A stretch of 64,000 nucleotides of DNA from G963677085 sp963677085 (lineage in GTDB: Bacteria; Planctomycetota; Planctomycetia; Pirellulales; Thermoguttaceae), in assembly GCA_963677085.2 (NCBI GenBank), contig CAXXFH010000004.1, positions 4,526,001 through 4,590,000 on the forward strand, in the 5' to 3' direction. Made by a program: the position numbers and the translations under genes. Positions 16,965 through 25,465 of this stretch are shown one piece after another (positions within the stretch are counted from its first letter, which is position 1; each line of letters starts with the position of its first letter). Under the pieces are notes generated by a model. That model made no database searches. It had not been told where the DNA came from and saw only the letters and a list, made by a program, of their open reading frames with translations.

Positions 16965-18854
16965 TCAACTTTTGGCCTTGTGCGGCCTGCGCATCTTTCC
17001 TTTCCTGCGACTCCATCCTCGACTCCGCACAACGTATCCCACGGTTTGTCTGTTATACGGAAGCCCTTTGGCACTTTTGAAACCTTCCTTGTTGAGCATT
17101 TTGGCGATGTCTGCGTAGTCATGGGTGGGCAATAGCTCTTGGATACGTTTTACTGCCTTGGGGGGAGTTTTCGGCGCCCAGACTCCCACTTGCAGACGGT
17201 CGACCTTGATCGAACTGTGAGCTCCCGTGTACCATTCTACATCAATGAGAATTTTACCGGCGTCGCTTACGCCGTCCAAGTGAACCCGCCTGATGAGTAA
17301 GCGAAGCAGGGTCTTACGTTCTTCCATGGTGGTTGTTGACGCACCCCAGACGCGTTCCAAATTCTCAGATAGGTCTTGGATCACACGACGATCGTGGTCA
17401 CAGACACAATGCCCGGATTGACGCTCGAAGGTGTCTCGCTGCTGCTGCAAATGCTCGCGTTGATGAAGGGCCGCTTCCCAGGCTGCTTCCAATTCTCCAG
17501 CTACCAGCCGGTTCTCAGGGTCGGCCGATTCGTAACGGCGGCGAGCCAGCTCGACGTCATAATCGGCCTGTTGAAGTTGAAGCTCCCACTGCCGAAGCGT
17601 TTCTTGCCTCTGGTCTTCCAACTCTTTCATCGCTCGAAGAGCGATTTCAATCTTCGCAGGTGAAACCGCGTTCAAGAACAATTCGGCTATGGCCTCGTCA
17701 ATTCCACGAGTGCTCATCGACTGGCATGGCGTTTGGCCATGGCGAACATACTCATAGACGCAGGCATACCCTGGGGCGCGATGCTCTTTGGTCGAGTAAT
17801 GGTAAATGCGCATCTTCGCACCGCAGCGCCCGCAGAAGACGATCCCCTGCAGAAGAGCAGCCCCTTTGCGCGGTGCTCCGCAGCTTTCATAGCGATACCA
17901 GTTCGAGCGGAGTAGACGCTGGTTCTCCACGAATTCTTTCCAAGTAATGTAGGACGGATAGACTCCCTGAAGACACACGGTCCATTGCTCAATCGGCTTG
18001 GTATGTACCTTCGCCTTTCCTGTGGTCGGCGAACGGTTGAAGGAATCGTACTCATATTGTCCGTACACATAGGCTCCAGCATAGATGGGATTGTGGAGCG
18101 TACGCATAAGGTCCGAGAAGTCGGGTTCCTTCCAGATCGTCTGCCCGTGACGGGGTCCGCCCCAGATCTTCCCGGGGATTTTGAGCTTCTCATCCACCAA
18201 CCGCCTCAAGACTCGTCGGGCCACTTTCAACTGCCTGAACAAACGGAAGATGTAATTCAGACGCGACTGGACTTGTCGATCAGGATGCTTCCGCACCTCT
18301 CCGGATTCCGTCCTTACGAAACCTACTGGAAGCGAACGGTTCAACTCGCCTCGCCGGGCCTTGTTCCATCGTCCCTCATGAAGACGACATCGTAGGGTAA
18401 ACAGCTCTGCCTCAGAAATCGTCCCTTTTACCCCAAGCAACAACCTGTCGTTAGGTTCGCGTGGGTCGTATATTGCCGTCTCGTCGCCGAGGAGTGTCTG
18501 GGTAATGACGCATATCTCGACCAGGCGATGCCAGTCGACGGAAGAGCGCGCCAAACGCGAGGCCTCCAACGCCAAGACGATGCCAACCTGACCTGCCGCA
18601 ATCTCCGCCATCAACTTCTTGAACCCATGGCGATGCACTGAACCAGCGCCGCTTCGCCCTTGGTCCTCGTCGATTGTCTCCACGCTTTTGGCGGGCCATC
18701 CCAAGTCTTTGGCCCGTTCGATCAACGCATATTGACGCTGCCGACTCTCTTTATTGTTGCGCACCTGGTGAGAACCAGACTGTCGTACGTAGACGACAGC
18801 CTGGCGTCGCAAATGCTCCGGCTTGAGTTTGGAATAGACACTTCCTCCGATCAT
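16965..18854 (-). CDS. Large serine recombinase B (integrase)
   Basis: The protein has 629 residues and appears intact. The resolvase domain has VVYVRQS with Ser26 as nucleophile, EASRLARSSVDWHRLVE, and NDRLLLGVKGTISEAEL. A recombinase domain follows (about 190-300), then a zinc ribbon with CGRCGAK, a coiled coil (about 400-480) and a helix-turn-helix tail with basic C-terminus. The size and layout match site-specific integrases of mobile elements. Its ATG overlaps the stop of the preceding small gene (ATGA). It is the likely enzyme that inserted element B. Confidence 0.9.
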   Translation of the reverse strand: MIGGSVYSKLKPEHLRRQAVVYVRQSGSHQVRNNKESRQRQYALIERAKDLGWPAKSVETIDEDQGRSGAGSVHRHGFKKLMAEIAAGQVGIVLALEASRLARSSVDWHRLVEICVITQTLLGDETAIYDPREPNDRLLLGVKGTISEAELFTLRCRLHEGRWNKARRGELNRSLPVGFVRTESGEVRKHPDRQVQSRLNYIFRLFRQLKVARRVLRRLVDEKLKIPGKIWGGPRHGQTIWKEPDFSDLMRTLHNPIYAGAYVYGQYEYDSFNRSPTTGKAKVHTKPIEQWTVCLQGVYPSYITWKEFVENQRLLRSNWYRYESCGAPRKGAALLQGIVFCGRCGAKMRIYHYSTKEHRAPGYACVYEYVRHGQTPCQSMSTRGIDEAIAELFLNAVSPAKIEIALRAMKELEDQRQETLRQWELQLQQADYDVELARRRYESADPENRLVAGELEAAWEAALHQREHLQQQRDTFERQSGHCVCDHDRRVIQDLSENLERVWGASTTTMEERKTLLRLLIRRVHLDGVSDAGKILIDVEWYTGAHSSIKVDRLQVGVWAPKTPPKAVKRIQELLPTHDYADIAKMLNKEGFKSAKGLPYNRQTVGYVVRSRGWSRRKGKMRRPHKAKS

Positions 18855-19021
18855 GGCTCACCTCCTTCTGTTCCATCAGCCTGGCATCTGAGAACTCGAA
18901 GGACCATCCGCGAGAAGCAGCCGCCGAAGCACGCTCGGTCCTTTTCCGAAAGTCGAAACCACAACTGAGGAGGGACTACTTCTTCTTGCGCGCTCTGTGA
19001 GTCGCCTTGGAGCGACGACAT
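18851..19021 (-). CDS. Small W-containing protein of element B
   Basis: The protein has 56 residues, starting MSSLQGDSQSAQEEVVPPQL and then WFRLSEKDRACFGGC. It corresponds in position and pattern (PP..W..L......G.....VL..LR) to the 65-residue protein of element A. Its stop codon overlaps the ATG of recombinase B, indicating coupling. The function is unknown. Confidence 0.5.
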   Translation of the reverse strand: MSSLQGDSQSAQEEVVPPQLWFRLSEKDRACFGGCFSRMVLRVLRCQADGTEGGEP

Positions 19022-19305
19022 GCTGAACGCTTCTGAATTGCTCGGCTCAGATGGGCCACTTCGACCAACGCGGGTACAGTGACTTCCAGGGTGGTTGTCG
19101 CCGAAAGATCCTTGGTTGGCAGATCCGTCCAGGATGCCGGGACTACCGCCCGCAAGCCCGACAGCAGTGATAGCACTATCCATGGTTTTCCCTCCCTCCA
19201 AAACACATCACGAACCGATCCACAATTACCACCCGCCTTGCGACGGTGCTTCAGAATTCTTACGTGATTCGGGAGAGAAGGTAGAACTTGTGTTTTATGA
19301 GCCAC
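18976..19305 (-). CDS. DUF5372-like accessory protein of element B
   Basis: The protein has 109 residues from a GTG at 19305. The segment NHVRILKHRRKAGG, then DVFWREGKPWIVLSLLSG and VVPASWTDLPTKDL, fits DUF5372-type proteins whose conserved end is a proline-alanine-W-T-D-L block. The start codon lies between the inverted arm and the core at the element's right end, so the gene begins at the recombination site. The C-terminus is basic (RARKKK). Confidence 0.5.
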   Translation of the reverse strand: MAHKTQVLPSLPNHVRILKHRRKAGGNCGSVRDVFWREGKPWIVLSLLSGLRAVVPASWTDLPTKDLSATTTLEVTVPALVEVAHLSRAIQKRSACRRSKATHRARKKK

Positions 19306-19313
19306 GTCTCAAG

Positions 19314-20993
19314 GGCAGCTTGAATGAATACGAGTTGGACCTATTGCGGCAGCGTTCGCAGGAGGCGCGACGCGCAAAGGCCGAGCGCGGCGAGTTGGTC
19401 ATTACGCCACCGATTGGATTCGTCAAGAACCATGACCGGTTGGACCTCGATCCGGACAAGCGGGTGCAAGAAGCGATACGGCTCGTGTTTCGGAAATTCA
19501 AGGAACTGGGATCATGCCGTCAGATGCTCCTTTGGTTCCACGAGAACGAACTGAAATTCCCGTGCATACGAGGTGGCAACGCAAAGCGGCACGTGTTGTG
19601 GCGCAAGCCCAATGTCGGTTCGCTCATGCGTGTGTTGAAGCACCCGGTATACGCCGGAGCCTATGTGTACGGTTTCTCGGAAAATGTCGTGACGTTGGAA
19701 AATGGGATTCCCAAGAAACGTACGCGATTGAAGCGAAAGGGAGAGTGGGATATACTGATCCCAAATCATCACGAAGGCTATATAACGTGGGACGAGTATC
19801 ATCGCATTCAAAAAACGTTGGCCAACAATACGGCGAATTTCATGACGGAGAAGCCTGGTGCGGCCAAACGCGGGCCGGCGTTGCTTGTCGGCCTGCTGCG
19901 ATGCCGTCGTTGCGGTCGCAAATTGTCGATCGACTACACCGGGGCCCGTTCACGTCCCTATCCCTGCTATACGTGCCGGCGCGGGCACCTGGACTACAGC
20001 GAGCCGAAGTGCATTGCGTTTGGCGGAACCACCGTCGATGAGATCGTTTCCCGCGAAGTCTTGCGCGTGGTGCGTCCAGCGGCCATCGAAGCAGCTGTTG
20101 CCGCGAGACAAGAGTGGCTTTCCTCCGAGGACGATGTCGCGGGTAACATCCGTCATGAATTGGAGGCCGCTCGTTTTGAAGCGGACCGCGCGTGGCGGCA
20201 ATTCGATGCCGTGGATCCAGCGAATCGCTTGGTGGCGGATGAACTTGAACGACGATACAACAAGTCGCTTAAGCGCGTTGGTGAGGCCGAATGCCGTTTG
20301 CAGGAGCAGATTGCGCAACGGGCCCAAACGGCGGTTCCCAAGGTCGAGGAATTCCGCTTGCTCGCCGAGGATCTTTCCCGCGTGTGGCATGACGAACAAA
20401 CGGATGTTCGGCTGAAGAAGCGGATTTTCCGAACACTGATTCGCGAAATCGTCGTTGATATCGACGACGAAACAAGCGAAGTCGTTCTGCTTGTCCACTG
20501 GAAGGGCGGTGTGCATACGGAACTTCGCGCGCATCGCCGACGTCGCGGTGAAACGACGAAGACGACTCCACCAAGCACAATCGAGGCAATTCGGGTGTTG
20601 GCGTTGGTCTGTAACGACCGGCAGATCGCCGGCTACCTCAATCGCAACGGCCTGAGAACGGTGAAGGCAACTCGGTTCACGATCAACTCGATCGTGGCGT
20701 TGCGCCGGAGAGCCAAAATAGCGTCGCACAATGCCACCAGGCAGCAAGACGAAGGCTGGATGAATCTGACCAGCGCTGCGGAGCACGTCGGCATCAGCCC
20801 TCGAATGCTCCGCGAAGCGGCCGAGCGAGCCGAAGTCCCGTCGAAACATCCTTTGCCGGACGGCCCCTGGGTCTTCCAGCGTTGTGATCTCGACCTTCCG
20901 GAGACCCGAACGTTGATCCACGCGATCCGACAACGCTGTCGAAGGGGAGGATTACAAACTTCCCGACAACAACCCCTTCTTTTCAAGGACTGA
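19314..20993 (+). pseudogene. Large serine recombinase A, C-terminal part
   Basis: The codons resume at GSLNEYELDLLRQRS. They include the recombinase domain (LKHPVYAGAYVYG), a zinc ribbon (CRRCGRK, then CYTC) and a coiled coil. At the C-terminus is a helix-turn-helix, LTSAAEHVGISPRMLREAA, that is absent from recombinase B. An open frame from 19095 reads through from element B into this segment, but its first 70 residues are not recombinase-like. Confidence 0.85.
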
Positions 20994-21017
20994 CGGAGTT
21001 GTGGTATTATGAAACAG

Positions 21018-21110
21018 ACTTGTACCAGTCGATAACCAGTTCGACTTCCCGCTCGAACTGCGTCTGGTCCTCCGGCACCGTGATCATCGACAGTAGTTCT
21101 TTGCCCCCAG
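21018..21110 (-). pseudogene. IS481-like transposase, middle fragment (right piece)
   Basis: The sequence from GTACCAGTCGATAACC matches 59893-59985 of the other copy and encodes, on the minus strand, the residues just before NEHRPHD. It joins the piece ending at 16009. The similarity stops near 21110, so the 5' part of this copy is lost. Confidence 0.75.
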
Positions 21111-21254
21111 ACCAGAATGCTGATCGTGGTAGTGGAGGCGAATCTTCATATACTCCACTTGTTTAGCAGGCGTGTTCATGGATGTTTCTCCTTCACATGG
21201 GACCGAGTCCTATTCCCGGACGATACTGATAGCGGGATGGCACTGGGATTCTTC

Positions 21255-22037
21255 TCATTGTGAATTGGAGTCAACTGCGCCGTCCGCAGCCGGCTTGACA
21301 TGGACGGTGACCTTCGACGCTTGTCGGTCATTCAAACCGTCCCTGGTGCGGTGCACCTCCTCCGGCAGAACAACGTATTGCTCGGGGATCACTTTCGAGG
21401 ACATCACGCCGATGGAGAGACATATCTTCATCAGGTCATCAACGGGTATGTCCACTCGGTGAACCGAGTCGGCCGCGGCGAAGACGACGGCTCCAGACAT
21501 CGGCACGGGCGAAGTCGGCACATAGACGATCTGGCATGCATGGCCGTTGAAGCGGTAGACCCGATCGGAAACGAGCAGTCCCAGGAACCCGGCGCCTTTC
21601 TCGCGTCCGAAAGCGCAGTAGACGACACTCATGCCCTGCATTGTGTCGGTCGGCTTGCGTTGCAGTAGGTCGACGACCTGCGCGACCGGTCTGTAGAGAA
21701 CGTTGACCAACGGAATCCGTTCCATGGCAGCGTTAAACGTCTTTTCGAGCCTTTTCTTCCCGACAGATTTCAGCAAGGCACCCAAGAGCCAGATGGCAAG
21801 CAGGACGGCGACCCAACCGAGGACGGACGCCACGGTCGGATCGGTGACAAATCGAAGTCCCATTTGGGCCGATGCCTTGCCCACGAAGCTTTCGGGACCG
21901 AGCCACGCCTTGAGCACTCCCCCGACCCAGGCCATAATGCCAACGGTGATCACAATCGGGAGCACGGCAAACAGACCGGCGAGAAACGTGGAAAGCATCC
22001 CCGTTTTCCAGAACCAACCGAGGGTTCGTCTCATCAT
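21255..22037 (-). CDS. DUF502 membrane protein
   Basis: The protein has 260 residues. Two membrane segments near the N-terminus (about 12-40 and 68-92) precede a soluble domain with YRPVAQVVDLLQ, GFLGLLVSDRV and VYVPTSPVPMSGAVVF, the DUF502 signature. A C-terminal tail follows. The function of the family is unknown; in plants its COV1 homologues are membrane proteins. The start overlaps the stop of a short upstream frame in an ATGA, indicating former translational coupling. Confidence 0.85.
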   Translation of the reverse strand: MMRRTLGWFWKTGMLSTFLAGLFAVLPIVITVGIMAWVGGVLKAWLGPESFVGKASAQMGLRFVTDPTVASVLGWVAVLLAIWLLGALLKSVGKKRLEKTFNAAMERIPLVNVLYRPVAQVVDLLQRKPTDTMQGMSVVYCAFGREKGAGFLGLLVSDRVYRFNGHACQIVYVPTSPVPMSGAVVFAAADSVHRVDIPVDDLMKICLSIGVMSSKVIPEQYVVLPEEVHRTRDGLNDRQASKVTVHVKPAADGAVDSNSQ

Positions 22038-22206
22038 TGCCCTCCTCCGAGACGGTCATTGTTCGTCTGCCCATTTCTGTCGTCCTGGCAGACCACAACC
22101 GCCTCGACACAGGTTTCGACATACTTCGACGAGGCTTTTTTGAACGCTTCCAACGATTCTTTCGTGTAGAAGTGAACTACCCTCGCCTTCCAGGCGAGGG
22201 TAGTTC
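22034..22206 (-). pseudogene. Fragment of an unknown gene coupled to DUF502
   Basis: The frame HFYTKESLEAFKKASSKYVE, then TCVEAVV, looks coding and helical and ends in an ATGA overlap with the DUF502 start. It has no start codon; upstream it runs into a perfect hairpin (22169-22211). The gene cannot be named. Confidence 0.35.
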
Positions 22207-22211
22207 ACTTC
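22169..22211. repeat. Perfect 20-bp hairpin with 3-nt loop
   Basis: GAAGTGAACTACCCTCGCCT, loop TCC and the exact complement form a 43-nt palindrome without a T-run. It interrupts the fragment upstream of DUF502. It may be a REP-type unit or a relic of a hairpin-recognising IS200/IS605 element. Confidence 0.7.
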
Positions 22212-22264
22212 CAGAATTTCGTCGGTCGTCCATCCAACATTCGCCTCCTTCGCCCTCTACTCTA

Positions 22265-22590
22265 ATAAATCAGGAGGCTGTTGTCTCATATAGGTTGGCA
22301 CAGAGGGCTCTTCGTCTTCCTTCACCTTGAAGTAGACCTGCGCGTCCACCCTGGCGTTGAGATTGTCATTGGTAATGATCTCCTGCGGTTGGGCGTCGAC
22401 CATCTATTCCGTAATGCTGACCCGAACCATTCGGTCAATGAGAGGGATGATCCAATTGAAACCGCGATCGGCGAAACGTCTGTACTTGTCGAGTCTCTCC
22501 ACTAACCCCCGGTGGGTCCGCGAGAAAGATGACCATCAGGACAGCAACTACGAATAGCCTAGCGAATAGGATTGGATACACAGCATGCTC
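22265..22590 (-). pseudogene. SPFH/band-7 (stomatin-like) N-terminal relic
   Basis: The minus strand encodes a hydrophobic segment (VVAVLMVIFLA), then ERLDKYRRFADRGFNWIIPL and MVDAQPQEIITNDNLNARV, clearly the start of a stomatin/prohibitin-like protein. An in-frame TAG replaces the residue between ITE and MVDAQ, the N-terminus is frameshifted, and everything after DEEPSVPTYM is missing. An intact SPFH gene lies at 31290-32297. Confidence 0.75.
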
Positions 22591-22720
22591 CTTTCACGTT
22601 CAGCAGGTAAACACCTGCGTCTCAGTCATGCACGGCGGCGGGCTTACGGTCCCCGCCGTCGGTTCTCAAAGGGTCTGGAAAACCCTCCGCTCGACTCCGT
22701 TGCCAAGCGGCCTCAGGGCA

Positions 22721-22948
22721 TTACGTAAGCGGCGCGGCGATGTCTGCCGTCAGGTTGGCTGGCCGGCCGTTGCCGTGAATCCGTTCCCACACCTCCGAAC
22801 GATGCACTGGGATATCGGTATCGACCTCGAAGCCCAGTCTCACGTTGGTGCCTCGGATATCGAGTACCGTGACCTTCAGTAGGCGATGAAAACCATCAGA
22901 TCCGCCGATCACTACCGATTCCTGATTTTTCCGTGACAAAACTAACAT
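22721..22948 (-). CDS. csrA: CsrA carbon storage regulator
   Basis: The protein has 75 residues, the usual CsrA size. It begins MLVLSRKNQESVVIGG and continues KVTVLDIRGTNVRLGFEVD and IPVHRSEVWERI, the full five-strand CsrA pattern including the RNA-binding L-x-L-S-R-K and V-H-R-S-E blocks. CsrA binds GGA motifs in mRNA leaders and changes translation or stability. GGAGG lies upstream of the ATG. It sits at the start of the stress island, 31 bp downstream of a DUF2294 gene on the same strand. Confidence 0.95.
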   Translation of the reverse strand: MLVLSRKNQESVVIGGSDGFHRLLKVTVLDIRGTNVRLGFEVDTDIPVHRSEVWERIHGNGRPANLTADIAAPLT

Positions 22949-22979
22949 GACAAAACCTCCGTTTTCTGTGACAGATCCG

Positions 22980-23387
22980 TTACGATCCATTCCCGTTCCA
23001 GGCCTCCGCAGGGATTCTGCCGGCAAGCCGGAACACCTGCACCATCGTGCCGCTCGTAAATGCATGCACAACGGCGCCCGTCGTCGTTTCCACTTCCGCG
23101 GCTGCCTCGCCCACCGCGATTCCGGTGATTCGCCGGATTTCTTCTCGCAGCAAGTCGACGGAACTCCTGAAAAGCTCTCGGTGAAACTCTTGTACCTGAG
23201 CGGCGCCCTCCGGGGTGCTGGCCAGGGCCTTCTCGGCGGGCGACAGCGCCTCGTGCAGCGTGACGACCAGCGTCTCATCGCTCAGGACCACGGTCACGGC
23301 TTTGGGTGGGTAGCCCGTCCGCCGCTCCTGGAAGACGCTGACCGCCTGGGCAACCCGCTGCGCCATGGTTGGATCAAGTTTCTTCAT
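22980..23387 (-). CDS. DUF2294 (MpsC-like) protein, divergent copy
   Basis: The protein has 135 residues. MAQRVAQAVSVFQERRTGYPPKAVTVVLSD, VVTLHEALSPAEKAL, FHRELFRSSVDLLREEIRRITG and the end VVHAF...VQVFRL follow the DUF2294 fold. DUF2294 proteins are linked by family annotation to the membrane-potential-generating system MpsABC. It differs clearly from the three near-identical copies in this island. CsrA follows it immediately. Confidence 0.75.
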   Translation of the reverse strand: MKKLDPTMAQRVAQAVSVFQERRTGYPPKAVTVVLSDETLVVTLHEALSPAEKALASTPEGAAQVQEFHRELFRSSVDLLREEIRRITGIAVGEAAAEVETTTGAVVHAFTSGTMVQVFRLAGRIPAEAWNGNGS

Positions 23388-23448
23388 GGGACTACTCCTT
23401 ACGTACTTACGAACGTCCTACATCGATTAACTATGATCTCGCGTTCAG

Positions 23449-25056
23449 TCATTCGCCTTTCTCGGCATCCCGCCGCGATTGTGCGAAGTCATCCACAAGT
23501 TTCTTCGCGGCGTCCCGACCTCCAATGCCAAAGGCAATCGCCGCTGCGATGGCGATGGCGCCAAGAGTGATGCCGAAGGCCAGATTGACGGTCTCCTGAG
23601 CCAGATTCATCTGCTGCAAGCCCATCGCGCCTGCCAGCACCAGGATTGCGACCCGAGCAATCGTCGACAGGAGCCCGGCGTTTGCGATCCCGGAATCTCG
23701 AATCAGGTCGGCCACGAGCTTGGCGAAGAACAGGCCGAATGCAAGAATCACCAGACCCAGTAGGACGCCGGTCGCAAAGGTCAGGAAATCACTCATCATG
23801 TTTGCCAGCAGGTCGAAACCGAGCATGGGCAGGGCCTGCGTCGTTGCGAACAAGACAATGGCGACCATCACGACCGTTCCGGCGATCTGCGACGGCGTGC
23901 GACGCCCTTCCACAGGTTCGGCTGCCAGCCCCAGTCGAGCCGGCAACGCGTTGAAGCCGATCGCGACAAGCATGTTGGTTGCCAACCCCGAGACGACGCG
24001 GGCGACCACGTAGGCCACACCGACCACCAGCACGGCGGCAAGGATGCCTGGCAACACCCCGAGAATTGTGTTGAGCATCTGGCTGGCCGGTCCGGTCACC
24101 GCCTCGATCTTCAAGGCGTTCAGTGAGCCGACAATCACCGGCACGAGAATCAGGATGTACGCGAGCAAACCCAATGCCCCCGAAAGCCGGTTGTCTCCGA
24201 TCACTTTCGAGAGGCCGACCCGCTCACTGAGCCGATCAGCGCCAACGGCGACAAGCAGGTTCGTTGCTATCCGCTGTACGATCCGGGCGACAAACCAACC
24301 GATGCCGAGGATGACGACCGCGGCAAAGAGGTTTGGCAAGAATCCGAGGATCTTGTTCACCATGTCGCTCACCGGCGCGAGCAGCCCCGGTACGGCTAGG
24401 GCATCAAGCAACGCGGGTAGAAACAAGAGGTACACGAGCCAGTACGTAGCATCGGATAGGGTCTTCGTGACCGGAAGGTCCTCTTCCTGGTCGACCCCCG
24501 TCTTGCGTGTAAGGCGTCGGTCGATTTTTGCTGTCGTCAACGTCTGCCGGACCACGAATCGTAGCACCGTGGCCACGATCCAGGCCAGGAACAGTAACAC
24601 GCCGGCCGCAATCAAGCGGGGCGCATACTCAAAGACCTGGTTGAGAAATGCCGTGAGCGGTTCGGTTACGGCCGTTAGCCCTAGCGTCTGAAAGAATGCC
24701 ACGAGGACAAAGAGCATGATCAGGTAAAACACGCCCTTGCCGATGCGGCGACTGACCTCCGGACGTCCCGCTGCACCGACGGCAGGCACCAACCCGGCGA
24801 GTCGACGGTCGATCCCCAGCTTCCGCAGTGCGGCGCGGACGACAGCCGCGATCACCAGAGCGGCGATCCAGCCAAGAATCAGCACTACAAGGGCCGCGAC
24901 GGCGTTAGGAAGGTAGCCGCCCACGAGATCGGTCATCTGCGTGGCGACACGTTCCCATATTTCCTGGCCTGTCACGACGGCCTTTTGAGTGACTTCCTTG
25001 CCCAATTCGACAGCGGTCTTCGGGCCTGTTGCATTGGCGAGTAGCAGTGTACTCAT
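23449..25056 (-). CDS. MscS-related membrane protein with repeated TM-helix units
   Basis: The protein has 535 residues. It contains at least four repeats of the conserved TM-helix unit (for example GGYLPNAVAALVVLILGWIA, FLPNLFAAVVILGIGWFVAR and VLPGILAAVLVVGVAYVVAR), each followed by an amphipathic linker with LGIDRRL-like ends. The last part, GFGIGGRDAAKKLVDDFA-like (AFGIGGRDAAKKL), resembles the MscS pore/linker region, but the cytoplasmic vestibule domain is absent. A role in membrane-tension or ion homeostasis is inferred. RNA element 1 lies 97 bp upstream on the same strand. Confidence 0.75.
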   Translation of the reverse strand: MSTLLLANATGPKTAVELGKEVTQKAVVTGQEIWERVATQMTDLVGGYLPNAVAALVVLILGWIAALVIAAVVRAALRKLGIDRRLAGLVPAVGAAGRPEVSRRIGKGVFYLIMLFVLVAFFQTLGLTAVTEPLTAFLNQVFEYAPRLIAAGVLLFLAWIVATVLRFVVRQTLTTAKIDRRLTRKTGVDQEEDLPVTKTLSDATYWLVYLLFLPALLDALAVPGLLAPVSDMVNKILGFLPNLFAAVVILGIGWFVARIVQRIATNLLVAVGADRLSERVGLSKVIGDNRLSGALGLLAYILILVPVIVGSLNALKIEAVTGPASQMLNTILGVLPGILAAVLVVGVAYVVARVVSGLATNMLVAIGFNALPARLGLAAEPVEGRRTPSQIAGTVVMVAIVLFATTQALPMLGFDLLANMMSDFLTFATGVLLGLVILAFGLFFAKLVADLIRDSGIANAGLLSTIARVAILVLAGAMGLQQMNLAQETVNLAFGITLGAIAIAAAIAFGIGGRDAAKKLVDDFAQSRRDAEKGE

Positions 25057-25153
25057 CGTTCTAACTCCTTGAAGAATGGGATGGGGCGTAAACGTTCACT
25101 CGTTTGGTTGTTGCGAAAATCTGTTCTTCCGCAGCACGTTGGCCGACAAGAAC

Positions 25154-25306
25154 AAAAAAAGCCGACGTGGCGGAACACCCGATGGTGTTCGACCACGCCG
25201 GCTTACTCGTCAACGAGCCCCCCGGCACAGCCGGGTTGCTCTCTATCTAGTCATCCGACAATTTCATTGGAAAAGCCGCGAGCAAGTGCGCCGCAACCCT
25301 CCCAGC
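25154..25306 (-). ncRNA. Structured RNA element 1 (leader or sRNA) with terminator
   Basis: In sense direction it reads TTGTCGGATGACTAGATA, then hairpin 1 (GAGC-aa-CCCGGC/GCCGGG-gg-GCTC), the invariant GTTGACGAGTAAGCC, and a long terminator hairpin (AAGCCGGCGTGG...CCACGTCGGC) ending in seven T (25160-25154). It is the first of five copies. It lies upstream of the MscS-related gene, with a dedicated promoter at 25313-25340. Confidence 0.75.
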
Positions 25307-25312
25307 ATTAGA

Positions 25313-25340
25313 ATTCTACAACTCCAAGCGGGAAACACAA
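25313..25340 (-). promoter_or_regulatory. Promoter of RNA element 1
   Basis: TTGTGT, a 16-bp spacer starting TTCCCGCTT, and TAGAAT. The spacer start is shared with the promoters of elements 2-4, so it may be a regulator site. Confidence 0.6.
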
Positions 25341-25465
25341 TAGGACTTTTCCCTTTCCTCCAAATTTGGTATCATCTTACTTGGATTACTGTGGAGAACC
25401 CGATGGCTCATGTTTCGCCTACCAAGAACGACGTTCGCTTCATTACGACTACTGTGGGGGGGCCC

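Larger units (their letters stand above)
16937..19313 (-). mobile_element. Serine-recombinase element B, inserted in recombinase A
   Basis: The element interrupts the codons for GLK-GSLNEYE of recombinase A. AAG is shared by both junctions (16937-16939 and 19311-19313), giving 2374 bp plus one core copy. Just inside the two ends are inverted arms (16948-16966 and 19284-19300, GAACTTGTG/CACAAGGTTC with TTATGA/TTCATAA), which when joined make a symmetric attP. It carries, on the minus strand, a DUF5372-like gene, a small gene and an intact large serine recombinase. Confidence 0.8.
16004..21025 (+). mobile_element. Serine-recombinase element A, split by element B
   Basis: The element lies inside an IS481-like transposase gene: its left neighbour ends and its right neighbour starts within the same codon motif, and TTGTAC is present at both junctions (16004-16009 and 21020-21025). 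It carries a DUF5372-like gene, a small gene and a large serine recombinase gene on the plus strand. Without the 2.37-kb element B inside it, it would be about 2.65 kb. Sequences next to the two junctions are weakly inverted relative to each other, as expected of attP arms. Confidence 0.75.

Noticed and set aside
19095..20993. A complete 632-residue recombinase gene starting at 19095
   Set aside because: The first ~70 residues lie in element B and are not recombinase-like; the catalytic domain is missing because it lies at 16529-16942.
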